Shown: positions 18,300-27,448, counted from the first letter of the stretch. The stretch: DNA of 64,000 nucleotides from Pseudomonas entomophila (GCF_013523125.1 NZ_JAAMQJ010000017.1:1-64000), one strand, 5' to 3'. The notes: a model not told the origin generated them from the letters alone. A program made the numbers and translations.

Positions 18300-20774
18300 T
18301 TACACCAGGATTGCTAGCTTGTTTTCGACCGCGGTATACAGATCGACCTCCGCCTCCGGGGTTTTGATAGAGATGATCAGACTGTAACGAGCGGGGAGCG
18401 CGTACCGGTTGAGATTAGGCCGGGTTCTCCACCAACCCATTCCAGGAAACACAGCCAGCAAGCCACGGCTTGCGAGATCAGCAGCAGTGCCTTTCCAAAT
18501 GTCTTGGTGAATGGACCCTTTGTGCCTGTATTGGCCCCCGAGGAGCCAGTCGGGATCCTTCGGCGCCATCCCTTCATTCACTTGCTCAGCAGCCGCATTT
18601 ACGCGCCCCACAAAATCATCAGGACCTTCCAAAGGCCGCTTAACATCGAATCGTAGGCGGTGCGATGGGTAGTGATATTTGGACGCGGAGCCGCGAGCAG
18701 AGGGATTCGGCTCGACGAAATACGAAAGGGTGACCTTCATCTCCACCTCAGCACCTTGTAGAGCTTCAAGCTCGTCCTTTGGCCACGGGATGTTGTGGAG
18801 GTTCATCTCCTTCGTATCGATCTTCCCCTTACCTTTCTTATAAGGATAGAGCTGATCTTCCACCACCAAAGTCAGAGAGTTGCTCGCACTCCAAAGAGCA
18901 CGCTCAAGACTCGGCTCTCCCCAGCCGGCATGTCGAATGAGGTTTACGTAGTCCGATTTCACTGGGCGAGCAGGAAGATAAGCGTCGCGCATAGCTTCCG
19001 ACCAATCCGCTGAGTGAACAATCAGGGCGCGGACTGTCTCTGGACGCAAGGTCGGATACTGAACCAGAATTTGGGCCGCCATACGAGAGCACAATGCCGA
19101 CGCTGCGCTCGTAGCGTTAAAGGTACAGAATCGTCTTGCCTCGAACTCATTCTTGGCGGTGAGCAAATTAAGGCTCGCCATCCCGGCTGCGCCATATCGG
19201 TCCTTGGCAGCATTGCCCCCCTCAAAAACCACGTCCGGTTTCAATGGCCAGGCACTTTCCCACGTAGCAGAGGTTGTGGTGAAGGGGCTGAGCCCACCCT
19301 CTTGCGCTATTGGTTCATAGGCAGTGGGTCTCGTGTCCATTTTACGGGTACAGGCACCCACTGTCAGAGCGTTCCAAGCCTGCCCCGGATCATGGATCAG
19401 GTTGGTGCTCAAGCTCGCGGGATAAAGCATCCAAGCGTTGATGTCGCGAATGTTCCCGGCCGATTGGATAAACAGCCTGGGGAACTCACCTTCGTTATCG
19501 GCATCCGCAGCCAGGCTATCCAGCTTTGAAGACCAGGAGGATGGGCGACCGCGGTCACGATAGTCCTCGGCGCTAACTGCTGAATTAAAGACCCTGGATC
19601 GATCCGCGTGGCTAATTTCTGGTCGCGCCACCCCTTCAGCAAAAAGAGATGCATGAAGCAGTGCGTTCCCCTCGTTCGCCCCATGGCTTGGAAGAAGCTT
19701 CACCGACTCAAGCCGATGATGAATGCTCACACGTTCAAGTGATGATAGGCAGTCGGTAAGATCGCCATAGGCTGCGAGGGCTGCCATGCCGGTGCCGTGG
19801 TTCTCCTCATCGTGCTTACCCCACTGAGGGTTAACGGTGTGAGTATCCTCTTCCTCGATCAGTCGACTGAGCAAGGGGTGGGCGCGATTGACACCAGAAT
19901 CCAGCAAACAAATCCTGGGAGCGTGACGATTGACTGCTGGGAAATCAGTTCTCGCAACCAATTCATCCAGCCATTCGATTTGCTCTTCATTGGCCAAGTC
20001 ATCGAAGCTGTCTGCGGTTTCTTTGGCTCGACGAAGCTCAGCGACACAGTTGAGCCCCATCACCGATTGCGAGAATTGGCGCTGGGAACCTTTCATCAGC
20101 ACCACAGTTCGTTCGGGAAAATCAGCTCGTGCTTCGCTGACTACGCATCCACTACCTTCGACGATCTTAGTGAAATCGTTAATAACGGCCTGGCGCGCAC
20201 CTCGTACCGGAAGCCACACCTCCCACCAAAACTCTTTTGATTTGTCGTCCGGCAGCAAATCTGGATCGTCTGTCCATAACGCTTCCAACTCGGCGTTGCG
20301 AATCGATTCGATCGTGTTGACTAGGTTACGGTGGTCTCGGGGATTACCATTCTTGTCCTTCTTCTCCTGAAGGTACTCCGTAACGATCCTCTCAAAGTGG
20401 TCAAGCTTGCCATCGGGGACGAAGACGTTGGCAATGGTCTGGTCTCCCTCTTGGCGTACGCTGAGGAGTTCGATTTTCTTGCGCTCATCACCAAGGCTTT
20501 GGAAAGCCATTTCCACATCGGGCTGACCGACGAACTGGATTTGCAAGCCCAAGCCGCTTTCAACATCTATCCCCTGTTGAAAGTTCTTAGCTGCTTCGGC
20601 CATTGGCTTCAATGCGTGCAGTTGATGCTGAAGTGACGCACCATGCTGCTGCCTTGGCAAATCTGGGATCTGCGGTTTTACGCCACCCTTAGAGGCATGT
20701 GCCGTGAAATCTCTCGGCTTAGAATTTTTTGGCAGTATTAAGTGTTCACGCTTTGCGTTTCTTTTGTCCGGCAT
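18300..20774 (-). CDS. ietS: Subtilisin-like serine protease, IetS-like defence protein
   Basis: The 824-aa protein carries a peptidase S8 domain in its middle: catalytic Asp292 (ICLLDSGVNRAHPL), His326 (EENHGTGMAALAAYGD) and Ser556 (FNATSAASALCSRMAAQ). There is no signal peptide, so it acts in the cytoplasm. A long N-terminal region (residues 1-280) and a C-terminal beta-rich region are typical of the large S8 proteases in defence loci. Its start overlaps the ATPase gene by 37 bases, giving an ATPase-protease operon. The pair matches IetAS, reported as anti-phage by Gao and colleagues (2020) and earlier as a plasmid incompatibility factor in Rhizobiaceae. The ATPase presumably senses invasion and releases proteolysis; target unknown. 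Confidence 0.82.
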   Translation of the reverse strand: MPDKRNAKREHLILPKNSKPRDFTAHASKGGVKPQIPDLPRQQHGASLQHQLHALKPMAEAAKNFQQGIDVESGLGLQIQFVGQPDVEMAFQSLGDERKKIELLSVRQEGDQTIANVFVPDGKLDHFERIVTEYLQEKKDKNGNPRDHRNLVNTIESIRNAELEALWTDDPDLLPDDKSKEFWWEVWLPVRGARQAVINDFTKIVEGSGCVVSEARADFPERTVVLMKGSQRQFSQSVMGLNCVAELRRAKETADSFDDLANEEQIEWLDELVARTDFPAVNRHAPRICLLDSGVNRAHPLLSRLIEEEDTHTVNPQWGKHDEENHGTGMAALAAYGDLTDCLSSLERVSIHHRLESVKLLPSHGANEGNALLHASLFAEGVARPEISHADRSRVFNSAVSAEDYRDRGRPSSWSSKLDSLAADADNEGEFPRLFIQSAGNIRDINAWMLYPASLSTNLIHDPGQAWNALTVGACTRKMDTRPTAYEPIAQEGGLSPFTTTSATWESAWPLKPDVVFEGGNAAKDRYGAAGMASLNLLTAKNEFEARRFCTFNATSAASALCSRMAAQILVQYPTLRPETVRALIVHSADWSEAMRDAYLPARPVKSDYVNLIRHAGWGEPSLERALWSASNSLTLVVEDQLYPYKKGKGKIDTKEMNLHNIPWPKDELEALQGAEVEMKVTLSYFVEPNPSARGSASKYHYPSHRLRFDVKRPLEGPDDFVGRVNAAAEQVNEGMAPKDPDWLLGGQYRHKGSIHQDIWKGTAADLASRGLLAVFPGMGWWRTRPNLNRYALPARYSLIISIKTPEAEVDLYTAVENKLAILV

Positions 20775-21781
20775 GGCTCGCTGCTACGTTGTTTTGCCAA
20801 TTTCTGGCTGAGCAGTTGGCGGTCCATCAATGCCTTGCCCAGCGTCTGTCCTTTGACGCGTTCTTCATCGTGCATAACGGCATCTTTGATAGCGTCATCC
20901 ACCGCCCGCCGGATTTCGGCATAGCTCAAACCTGCAGCCTTTTCCCCAATGGCCTTGGTTGAAAAAGGTTTAGGCGCGAAATGTCCAAGCCGCGAACGAA
21001 TAAGACTCGATGCTTGTTCAGCAGTCGGTAAGTGATACTCGATGACGTCATCGAAACGACGAAATAAGGCGTAGTCAAGGATCTCGGGGTGATTAGTCGC
21101 GGCAATGATTAGGCTATTTGACTGGTCTTCTTCGATCATCATCAAAAAGCTATTGAGTACCCGGCGTATCTCGCCAACATCGTTTGGCATTCCACGCTGG
21201 GAACCAATTGCGTCGAACTCATCAAAAAAATAGACACCACGGACTTCAGCTATGGCATCAAAAACCTGCCTCAGCTTCGCCGCAGTTTCACCCATAAACT
21301 TGGTAATAAGCGTGTCCAAACGGACAAGAAAGAGCGGTACCCCGAGCTCACCAGCAAGAGCGGATGCAGTCATGGATTTACCCGTTCCTGGGGGGCCTAC
21401 CAACAGCACCTTCCTGCGAGGAGAAAGCCCATGCTCTCGTAGACGAGAAAACATTCGTTGCTCTTTCAGCACTCGTTGCAACTGAGCTGATGCTGCGTCG
21501 TCGAGAACCATTTCAACGAAACGATCTTTTGGGTAGGTAACGCTCAGCAAGCCCGCCATTTCGCCGCGAGGCTTGGCAAGGGGTGTGGGGCTATTGCGTC
21601 GACCTTCAAGACTCACGCTGCTTTTAGCAGCATCGATCATGTCGCGCAGATCGGTCGCGAGCTTGCCATGGCCCGATTTAGCTTCGCGTGCGGCAACCTG
21701 CATCGCTACGGAATAGAACTGACTGTCATCCCGTTCGATGTGAGATTTCACGAGCGCTTTGAGCTGTTCGGCGCTGGCCAT
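20738..21781 (-). CDS. ietA: AAA+ ATPase, IetA-like defence protein
   Basis: The 347-aa ATPase has a helical N-terminus (residues 1-60) and an AAA+ core: Walker A LLVGPPGTGKSMTAS (about 126-140), Walker B GVYFFDEFDAIG (182-193), sensor ATNHPEILDYALFRRFDD with the arginine finger, and a C-terminal helical lid. It resembles FtsH/SpoVK-type ATPases that work with a protease. It is the upstream gene of the pair with the S8 protease. I chose the ATG at 21781 because the recognisable N-terminal helix begins there; an open frame extends 27 codons upstream. Confidence 0.82.
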   Translation of the reverse strand: MASAEQLKALVKSHIERDDSQFYSVAMQVAAREAKSGHGKLATDLRDMIDAAKSSVSLEGRRNSPTPLAKPRGEMAGLLSVTYPKDRFVEMVLDDAASAQLQRVLKEQRMFSRLREHGLSPRRKVLLVGPPGTGKSMTASALAGELGVPLFLVRLDTLITKFMGETAAKLRQVFDAIAEVRGVYFFDEFDAIGSQRGMPNDVGEIRRVLNSFLMMIEEDQSNSLIIAATNHPEILDYALFRRFDDVIEYHLPTAEQASSLIRSRLGHFAPKPFSTKAIGEKAAGLSYAEIRRAVDDAIKDAVMHDEERVKGQTLGKALMDRQLLSQKLAKQRSSEPCRTKETQSVNT

Positions 21782-22095
21782 TTCTGTTACCTGATCTCTG
21801 CAAAAAAATGCCCAATCCGTGGCTATGGCGACGACGCGGTGCTCAGGATAGGAGGGACTCAATGACTCGCATCCTGCTCGCCAAAGCAGGATTACGTTAT
21901 GCCACCATGGTAGCAGTTAGAGTCAAGGGAGACGACTCTATTCCTATGAGCGGTGTCCTGATTTGAGTTTGAGGGATCGCCCCCATTCAGACCTCGTCTG
22001 AGGATCAGGAGCACCAGGATAGGCGTCAAGGAGGTGGTCATTTTGAGGTGGACTATGCTGACCAGTTGCTCTCAAATCTAATCGTGAGGTCCTCC
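21782..22095. promoter_or_regulatory. Divergent region between ietA and 22096 gene
   Basis: About 310 bases without a convincing gene between two divergent units. It must hold the promoter of ietA-ietS and that of the rightward genes. No operator or hairpin stood out. Confidence 0.4.
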
Positions 22096-22497
22096 ATGGC
22101 AAACCCCAATCTGCTGGCTCGATTCAGAGATGAAGTCCTTTTGGCTGGGCCTGAAAGCACCCTACCTAGCAACCTATCTCAGTTCTGGCTTGAGGAGCTC
22201 CAGAATCATCTGGAGAGGTATTTCGACGGTTTGAACTCGGAGTCGGATGCAGAAGAGAAGGATCTCGACATCTCCCTCCCACTCGCAGCGATCATCCACA
22301 TCTTGTTCGCAAAGAATGGTGGGGAGGAGATATCCGAGAGCTCTGAAAAGCTGTACGAGTATTTCCAAGACTACCGGCTCGAACTGGCCCTCGAAGAGAT
22401 TACGCGCAAGACTCATGTGGCTGCCGAGGCTGCAACCATTGAGACCATCTTCACCAACCGAGACGTCCTGGTGGAGCAAAGCCCCCTCCTTCAATAG
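22096..22497 (+). CDS. Acidic hypothetical protein
   Basis: A 133-aa acidic, mostly helical protein (SQFWLEELQNHLERYFDGL, ESSEKLYEYFQDYRLELALE). I do not recognise a family. GAGG lies seven bases before the ATG at 22096, which is better than the upstream in-frame start at 22048. It is followed after 80 bases by a 465-aa unknown gene on the same strand, and both lie beside the IetAS pair, so a conflict-related role is possible but unproven. Confidence 0.6.
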   Translation: MANPNLLARFRDEVLLAGPESTLPSNLSQFWLEELQNHLERYFDGLNSESDAEEKDLDISLPLAAIIHILFAKNGGEEISESSEKLYEYFQDYRLELALEEITRKTHVAAEAATIETIFTNRDVLVEQSPLLQ

Positions 22498-22577
22498 GTA
22501 CCTCCACCGATGCCATCGCCGGCGGGCACGCTCCGAGGCATTGAAGGAATGCATTTCACGGCTGCCGAGATCAGTGA

Positions 22578-23975
22578 ATGAAAGAAATTGCTGCGCCGAT
22601 GTTCGATCTAATCGCTTTGTCGCTTCCACGAGGGTTGGGGTTTGGAGACAGCCCGCCAGTAGGGGCATGGCTTAGTGAGGACGGACTTTCTTGTGCCGCT
22701 CTAACCCGAAATATCCAGTCCGGCAGCTTCGGAGTAGTCACCTTACGGCGTCGTGTCGATAGCGTGTGGGTGCTCCTCAGCCATGGTGAGTGCACCGCTC
22801 GCGAGTCCGAAGCCCGCGCCTCAATTAGCCATTTTCTCAATACCCAAGCCCATCCGCTTCCACTCCCCTCAGGCGAACGACGACGTGCTCCTTTAAGCAG
22901 AATGGGTAAGCGCACACCAAGCGTGGTGTTCAAATCACTATTTGATCCAAGCCGCCGTATTGGGGCGTGGGCGCTCAATCAACTGTATCTCGCACTGCCA
23001 TCTCCAGACAGAAATTGGGTTCCCGATTGCCAGACTGAGAATTTTCACACCCGCCTTTGGGAGGCCCACCTATTAGCGATTTTTCGTGAGCAGGGACTCT
23101 TGGTCACCCAGCCTAAAGAATCACCCGATTTTCATATCGAGAATAGGCTGGGAGGTGAGGCCTGGGTTGAAGCAGTGACAGCCAACCCGGAAGAGCGGTA
23201 TGAGCATTTTGGCGCCTCGCCGGTCCCCCCACCAGCTGACCGACATGAGCGCTTCTTTGGAGCGGCTGCAGAAAGGTTTGCGAGGACCATGCAAAACAAA
23301 TTGGACAAGCGTTACGAATCCCTACCGCACGTGGAGGGTAAGCCGCTCATTCTGGCCTTAGCCGATTTCCATGCACCCAGTTCAATGCTGTGGAGCAGGG
23401 AGTCGCTCATCAGCTATCTCTATGGCTTTTCAGTTCACTCATCTGCGCATCGTGGAATGCAGCTGATAACTGTGGAGGAAGAGACATCTCTGCTATCAGG
23501 GCGCCCCAACGGCCTATTTACGCTAAGGGAAAATGCCCATCTTTCAGCGGTCATTTTCACCAATGCCTGCACAGTCCCAAAGCTCAGCCGAGTGCCGATT
23601 TCAGGTGGAGCTCATCTAGACGGGTACCGATACTTGCGGTTTGGTGAGTTTTTCGACCGTTCTCCAGGTGCATCACGAGGTATCCCATTTTTGTTGGATG
23701 TAGCGTCCAGCGATTACGGTCAGCTCTGGCCGCAGTATGGCTACGAGCCGTGGTCTGCTGAAGTGGAGGTCTTCCATAACCCTATGGCATTACATCCGGT
23801 GCCTAACGAGCTGATACCAGAAGTCACCCACTGGAGAGAAGTGAATGGAAGAGTCGAGTGCGAATCTTTCTATGATGTATCAATACTCCGATCCAGGACA
23901 CTCGTCCTGAGTGCTAACGCTAAGGTTCCGTCACTTGATGAGTTACTGACAGCAGCCAGTCCTCCCGAGCTCTGA
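22578..23975 (+). CDS. Hypothetical protein with possible PD-(D/E)XK-like core
   Basis: A 465-aa soluble protein, not recognised with certainty. Around residues 140-200 it reads FHTRLWEAHLLAIFREQGL, ESPDFHIENRLGGEAWVEAV: an E-containing helix, then PDF…, then WVEAV. That layout resembles the E…D…ExK/V core of PD-(D/E)XK nucleases, but the final lysine is not evident. Later segments (GKPLILALADFHA, SGGAHLDGYRYLRFG) look like a second alpha/beta domain. No signal peptide or membrane span. It sits between the IetAS pair and a membrane protein gene; such neighbourhoods often hold defence genes. Confidence 0.6.
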   Translation: MKEIAAPMFDLIALSLPRGLGFGDSPPVGAWLSEDGLSCAALTRNIQSGSFGVVTLRRRVDSVWVLLSHGECTARESEARASISHFLNTQAHPLPLPSGERRRAPLSRMGKRTPSVVFKSLFDPSRRIGAWALNQLYLALPSPDRNWVPDCQTENFHTRLWEAHLLAIFREQGLLVTQPKESPDFHIENRLGGEAWVEAVTANPEERYEHFGASPVPPPADRHERFFGAAAERFARTMQNKLDKRYESLPHVEGKPLILALADFHAPSSMLWSRESLISYLYGFSVHSSAHRGMQLITVEEETSLLSGRPNGLFTLRENAHLSAVIFTNACTVPKLSRVPISGGAHLDGYRYLRFGEFFDRSPGASRGIPFLLDVASSDYGQLWPQYGYEPWSAEVEVFHNPMALHPVPNELIPEVTHWREVNGRVECESFYDVSILRSRTLVLSANAKVPSLDELLTAASPPEL

Positions 23976-24051
23976 CGGCGACGGGGTGGATGCATCTTTG
24001 CCACGCAGGTAGATGAGGATTACTCAGCAAGCTACCCAGTAAGGGAAGGAC

Positions 24052-24705
24052 ATGAGCCCCCTGCGCAATCCACAACCGTTGAAGCGTCAGCTCTCTTCGG
24101 GTAAAAGAGTGACCTTCTTACAACGTTACAAAAGTGTCATCCTCGAAAGCATAGGAAGAGAAATGTCGACCCAAGGACTAAACCGATTCATCGGACGCAA
24201 GATTCACGCCGTGATAATGATGGCCCCACTAAAGCGGGAAATGATACGCCTCGGCATATGCACCGTCATGGCACTTGTTCTGAATGTGATCTTGTATACC
24301 GGCGTTGAAATAGACGGTACCATCAAGCCGTGGGCAGAAACGCCAATAAAACTATTCGCATCATCGATGTTATTCGCCTTCATGATTAAGGCTTTTCTGC
24401 CACTTCTTGGGTGGACAATTCTGAAAGCAGTTCTACTGAGTGCGAATAATGCTTTCAGCGGTATCCTGAGTTTTTTGGGAAACCAGTTCACAGGGGTCAT
24501 GTACTGCACTGGAATCATCCTGGGATCTGTCACGATTAAGCAGTATATGATTTCTGGGGTTTTAGATTCAGAAATGGTTTCCCTGTCCGCAATCGTATTT
24601 TCTTCCGGGATTTTATATTTCTATGTGCTGCAATGCGCCATTCAAAAAACAATGAGTCCAGCTCTGCGTACACCAGCAGTACCGCGTTCAACCACTAGGC
24701 TGTGA
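24052..24705 (+). CDS. Hypothetical membrane protein, about four spans
   Basis: A 217-aa protein with a basic N-terminus (residues 1-60) and hydrophobic segments: LGICTVMALVLNVILYTGV (about 68-86), LFASSMLFAFMIKAFLPLLG, FTGVMYCTGIILGSVTI and LSAIVFSSGILYFYVLQ. A strong AAGGGAAGG ribosome site precedes the ATG. It follows the 465-aa gene by 76 bases on the same strand. I do not recognise the family. Membrane proteins at the end of soluble nuclease-like genes occur in abortive-infection modules, which is only an analogy here. Confidence 0.6.
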   Translation: MSPLRNPQPLKRQLSSGKRVTFLQRYKSVILESIGREMSTQGLNRFIGRKIHAVIMMAPLKREMIRLGICTVMALVLNVILYTGVEIDGTIKPWAETPIKLFASSMLFAFMIKAFLPLLGWTILKAVLLSANNAFSGILSFLGNQFTGVMYCTGIILGSVTIKQYMISGVLDSEMVSLSAIVFSSGILYFYVLQCAIQKTMSPALRTPAVPRSTTRL

Positions 24706-24782
24706 CTATTCCGCCTCTGGCGCTCAGTAGACGCTCGATCAGCTGAACTCTTACCCATGCATACGTAGCCATTAATGGCCAG

Positions 24783-24813
24783 GCTCGCCTTCGACTTTAT
24801 GAAGAAGGCGAGC
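24783..24813. terminator. Hairpin downstream of membrane protein gene
   Basis: GCTCGCCTTC and GAAGGCGAGC make a 10-bp perfect stem with an 11-base loop, 78 bases after the membrane protein stop and before the convergent regulator gene. No T tract follows, so it may be a terminator or simply an mRNA 3' structure. Confidence 0.4.
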
Positions 24814-24941
24814 ATCCGCGTGCTTGATTGCCTACCTCATTTGTTGGGTGAGGAATCAGTGCTGCGGATCGCAAACAGAAACCCCAAGCGCGCATGCGAC
24901 GAGAGTATTTAGCCCATTTTCGGTATTAGAGAGCTTCGCAA

Positions 24942-25616
24942 TTATCGCTTTTCAAGCACATACCCTACGCCCCGAAGCGTATGTATCAACTTGGTCTCGA
25001 AAGGGTCATCTATCTTGGCTCTGAGTCTTCGAATCGACACCTCAACAACGTTCGTGTCGCAGTCAAAATTCATATCCCAAACCTGAGAGATAATCTGCGT
25101 ACGGCTCAGTACCACCCCGGTGTTACGCATCAAGTAGTGCAATAACGCGAATTCTTTGGTGGTCAAATCAATACGCTGACCGTCCCTGAACGCCCTGTGC
25201 CGGCTCTGATCAAGCTCCAGGTCAGCGACGCGAATGACCTCTACGGATGCGGGGTGATCTGACCTACGCATCAAGGCGCGCACCCGAGCCAACAGCTCAG
25301 GGAACTCAAATGGCTTGATCAGGTAGTCATCTGCGCCGTTCTCCAGCCCCCTGACCTTATCCGCCAGCCGGCTTCTCGCCGTCAGCATCATGATGCGGGA
25401 AGGGCAATTTTTACGGCGCAACAACTCAAGAACCTGCCAACCGTCCATCTCTGGCAGGTTTATATCAAGAATAATCAGCTCGTATTCGTGCTGCTTGGCC
25501 AAGAATAATCCATCTGAGCCGGTGTGGACGCAATCTACGACATAGCCACATTCCGTGAGACCCTGACGCACATACTCCGCAGTTTTTACTTCATCCTCAA
25601 TTACCAGAATTCGCAT
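24942..25616 (-). CDS. Orphan heavy-metal response regulator, CzcR/CopR-like
   Basis: A 224-aa OmpR-type regulator. The receiver domain (residues 1-115) has the acidic pair VIEDE, the phospho-acceptor Asp in LIILDINLPEMDG (about residue 51) and Lys in YLIKPFEFPELLAR; the DNA-binding domain ends with NVVEVSIRRLRAKIDDPF and LIHTLRGVGYVLE. It closely resembles the CzcR at 42063-42737. There is no kinase gene beside it, so it may take phosphate from CzcS or act on its own. The start MRILVIEDE was chosen over an ATG-less extension of seven codons. A motif resembling the other metal-region operators lies 98 bases upstream. Confidence 0.88.
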   Translation of the reverse strand: MRILVIEDEVKTAEYVRQGLTECGYVVDCVHTGSDGLFLAKQHEYELIILDINLPEMDGWQVLELLRRKNCPSRIMMLTARSRLADKVRGLENGADDYLIKPFEFPELLARVRALMRRSDHPASVEVIRVADLELDQSRHRAFRDGQRIDLTTKEFALLHYLMRNTGVVLSRTQIISQVWDMNFDCDTNVVEVSIRRLRAKIDDPFETKLIHTLRGVGYVLEKR

Positions 25617-25713
25617 GGGATTTTGTCTCGATATCACTGAGCAATTAACCGCGCACGCGCGCCGGCATTATTGAAAGGGATGGTAAATCAAAATGAGCGT
25701 GCCGGGGGTCAAA

Positions 25714-25728
25714 TGACGGATTTGTAAT
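25714..25728. promoter_or_regulatory. Putative CzcR-type operator (orphan regulator / 49-aa gene)
   Basis: Reads TGACGGATTTGTAAT, the reverse complement of ATTACAAATCCGTCA. It lies between the divergent orphan regulator gene and the 49-aa reading frame. The same motif occurs before at least six other metal-region units. Confidence 0.55.
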
Positions 25729-25821
25729 TTCTAGGTAATACAGTTGATAGTCTGGCGGTATATCTTGTCGCGGTTTGGGTTTGACAGTTGCGGCCCTCTC
25801 TCCAGCAGGTGATTTGACCTT

Positions 25822-25971
25822 ATGAAGTATTGGGTTATTTTCTTCTTCGTGCTGGCTTCGTTCCGCTCAGATGACGGCGAGGTCGCTCACATTGAGGAGA
25901 CTGGTCATTGGTGTAGTCATGAACTTCACCGGCATGCGATGCGTACAATCGAACGCCTACTTGAATTCTAG
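25822..25971 (+). CDS. Small His-rich putative protein
   Basis: A 49-codon frame with a short hydrophobic N-terminus (MKYWVIFFFVLAS) and a second half carrying five His and one Cys (HIEETGHWCSHELHRH). Such a pattern would suit a periplasmic or membrane-attached metal-binding peptide. The ribosome site is weak (CAGGTGA about 12 bases away). Support comes from its position about 95 bases downstream of a putative metal operator and just before a terminator region. I do not recognise it, and it could be non-coding. Confidence 0.35.
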   Translation: MKYWVIFFFVLASFRSDDGEVAHIEETGHWCSHELHRHAMRTIERLLEF

Positions 25972-25973
25972 GC

Positions 25974-25998
25974 AAAAAAAAGGCGCCCAATGGGCGCC
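25974..25998 (-). terminator. Terminator of the porin gene
   Basis: On the minus strand GGCGCCC-ATT-GGGCGCC is followed by seven T residues, a clear rho-independent terminator for the porin gene ending at 26105. Confidence 0.8.
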
Positions 25999-26104
25999 AA
26001 ATATCCACCTTTTACCAAAGGAGCACTTAAGCCACTCAAGGTGAATGCGTAATGCTCGTTTTACTAATAGGACCAGCCAATGATTAACTGGTCCAGTTAG
26101 CGAA

Positions 26105-27448
26105 TTACAGAATCGAAAGCGGGTACTCGATGATTACACGAGTTTCATCCAGATCCGATTCGAAAGCAGTGGCACGCGTGGTTGCCTGGCGCAACCGGAA
26201 GGACAAGTCTTTTGCCGGACCGGTTTGCACAACGTATTTGACTTCGACGTCACGCTCCCAACGCTTCTGGTTGTCGAGCGGGTTGCCGTTGTCGTCGGTG
26301 CGCATGTAGAACTGGTTAGCGTTCGAGTAATCCGCGCCCGAGCCTCTGGCGTAGCGGGTCATGAACGTCAGGCCTGGAATGCCGTAGCTGGTGAAGTTCA
26401 GGTCATAGCGCAGCATCCAGGAACGCTCTTTCGGCGAGTTGAAGTCGCTGTACTGGATGGAGTTGTCGACGAAAATCGAGTCCGACTGACGCAGGTAGTC
26501 GAAATCGTCGTCGCCGTTGTTGCGTTGGTGCGACAGGGCCAGGGTGTGGGCACCGTAACGCACGCCGACCTTGGCACTCCAGATGTTGTTGTCGAATTCA
26601 CCCAGGCGCTTTTTACCTTCATCTACAGCTTTGTAGTAGTTGAAGCCACCGATCAGCGCCAGATCGTCGTTCAGTGGGTAAACAACGCTGGTGCCGGCGT
26701 AGTACTGATTCCAGACGTCTTTCAGCTGGCTGGCGTAGACGCTCACAGTCCAGTTATCGTTGATCGAGTAGTCACCACCACCGTAACCGATCCATGGCGA
26801 GTTGACCGGGCCGCCATAGAAGGTCACGAAGTTGTCGTTCAGGTTGCTAGAGACCGGTTGGCTCATGGCGTGCAGTCGACCACCCTGAAGGGTGAGGCCT
26901 TGGATGCTGGTGTTCTCAACGGTCACGCCGCGGAAGCTTTCTGGCAGCAGGCGTGAGTCGCCGGATGCAACGACCGGAGTCGATGGGAAAACATCACCCA
27001 CTTTCACGATGGTATCGAACAAGCGGACTTTGGCTGCGCCGCCGACCTTGGTGTATTCGTCGCGAGCTTCACCCTTGTTATCAACGGGCAGCACGTCGAA
27101 GGAGCTACGGCCGCCGTTGCGCCCATCACCGGTGTCGAGCTTGAGGCCGATCATGGCGAAGGCGTCAACGCCGAAGCCAACGGTACCCTGGGTAAACCCA
27201 GAGTTGAATTTGCTGATGATCGCGTGCGCCCAGGCTTCGGAGTAGCCGTTGGTATTGCCCTTGCCACTGTTGTAAGTGGGAGCGGTGCTGTCGCGGTTAT
27301 CACGGTTGAAATAGAAGTTGCGGTTCAGCACTGTAAGGCTGCTGCCTTCAATGAAGCCTTCTGGCTTGTCTTCAGCTTGTGCCGAAATAGCATAGCTTCC
27401 AGACAGCGCAGAAACTGCCGCCAAATACAGTGGTACTTTGATTTTCAT
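26105..27448 (-). CDS. OprD-family outer membrane porin
   Basis: A 447-aa porin with a signal peptide (KIKVPLYLAAVSALSGSYAI, cleaved near SAQA-ED) and an 18-strand barrel typical of OprD: EGFIEGSSLTVLNRNFYFNR at the start, alternating beta segments, and a C-terminal strand ending in EYPLSIL. It is divergent from czcC with a metal-type operator about 140 bases before its start. In P. aeruginosa CzcR represses oprD and so links zinc to carbapenem resistance; whether this island-borne paralogue is induced or repressed is not visible. Substrate unknown. Confidence 0.9.
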   Translation of the reverse strand: MKIKVPLYLAAVSALSGSYAISAQAEDKPEGFIEGSSLTVLNRNFYFNRDNRDSTAPTYNSGKGNTNGYSEAWAHAIISKFNSGFTQGTVGFGVDAFAMIGLKLDTGDGRNGGRSSFDVLPVDNKGEARDEYTKVGGAAKVRLFDTIVKVGDVFPSTPVVASGDSRLLPESFRGVTVENTSIQGLTLQGGRLHAMSQPVSSNLNDNFVTFYGGPVNSPWIGYGGGDYSINDNWTVSVYASQLKDVWNQYYAGTSVVYPLNDDLALIGGFNYYKAVDEGKKRLGEFDNNIWSAKVGVRYGAHTLALSHQRNNGDDDFDYLRQSDSIFVDNSIQYSDFNSPKERSWMLRYDLNFTSYGIPGLTFMTRYARGSGADYSNANQFYMRTDDNGNPLDNQKRWERDVEVKYVVQTGPAKDLSFRLRQATTRATAFESDLDETRVIIEYPLSIL

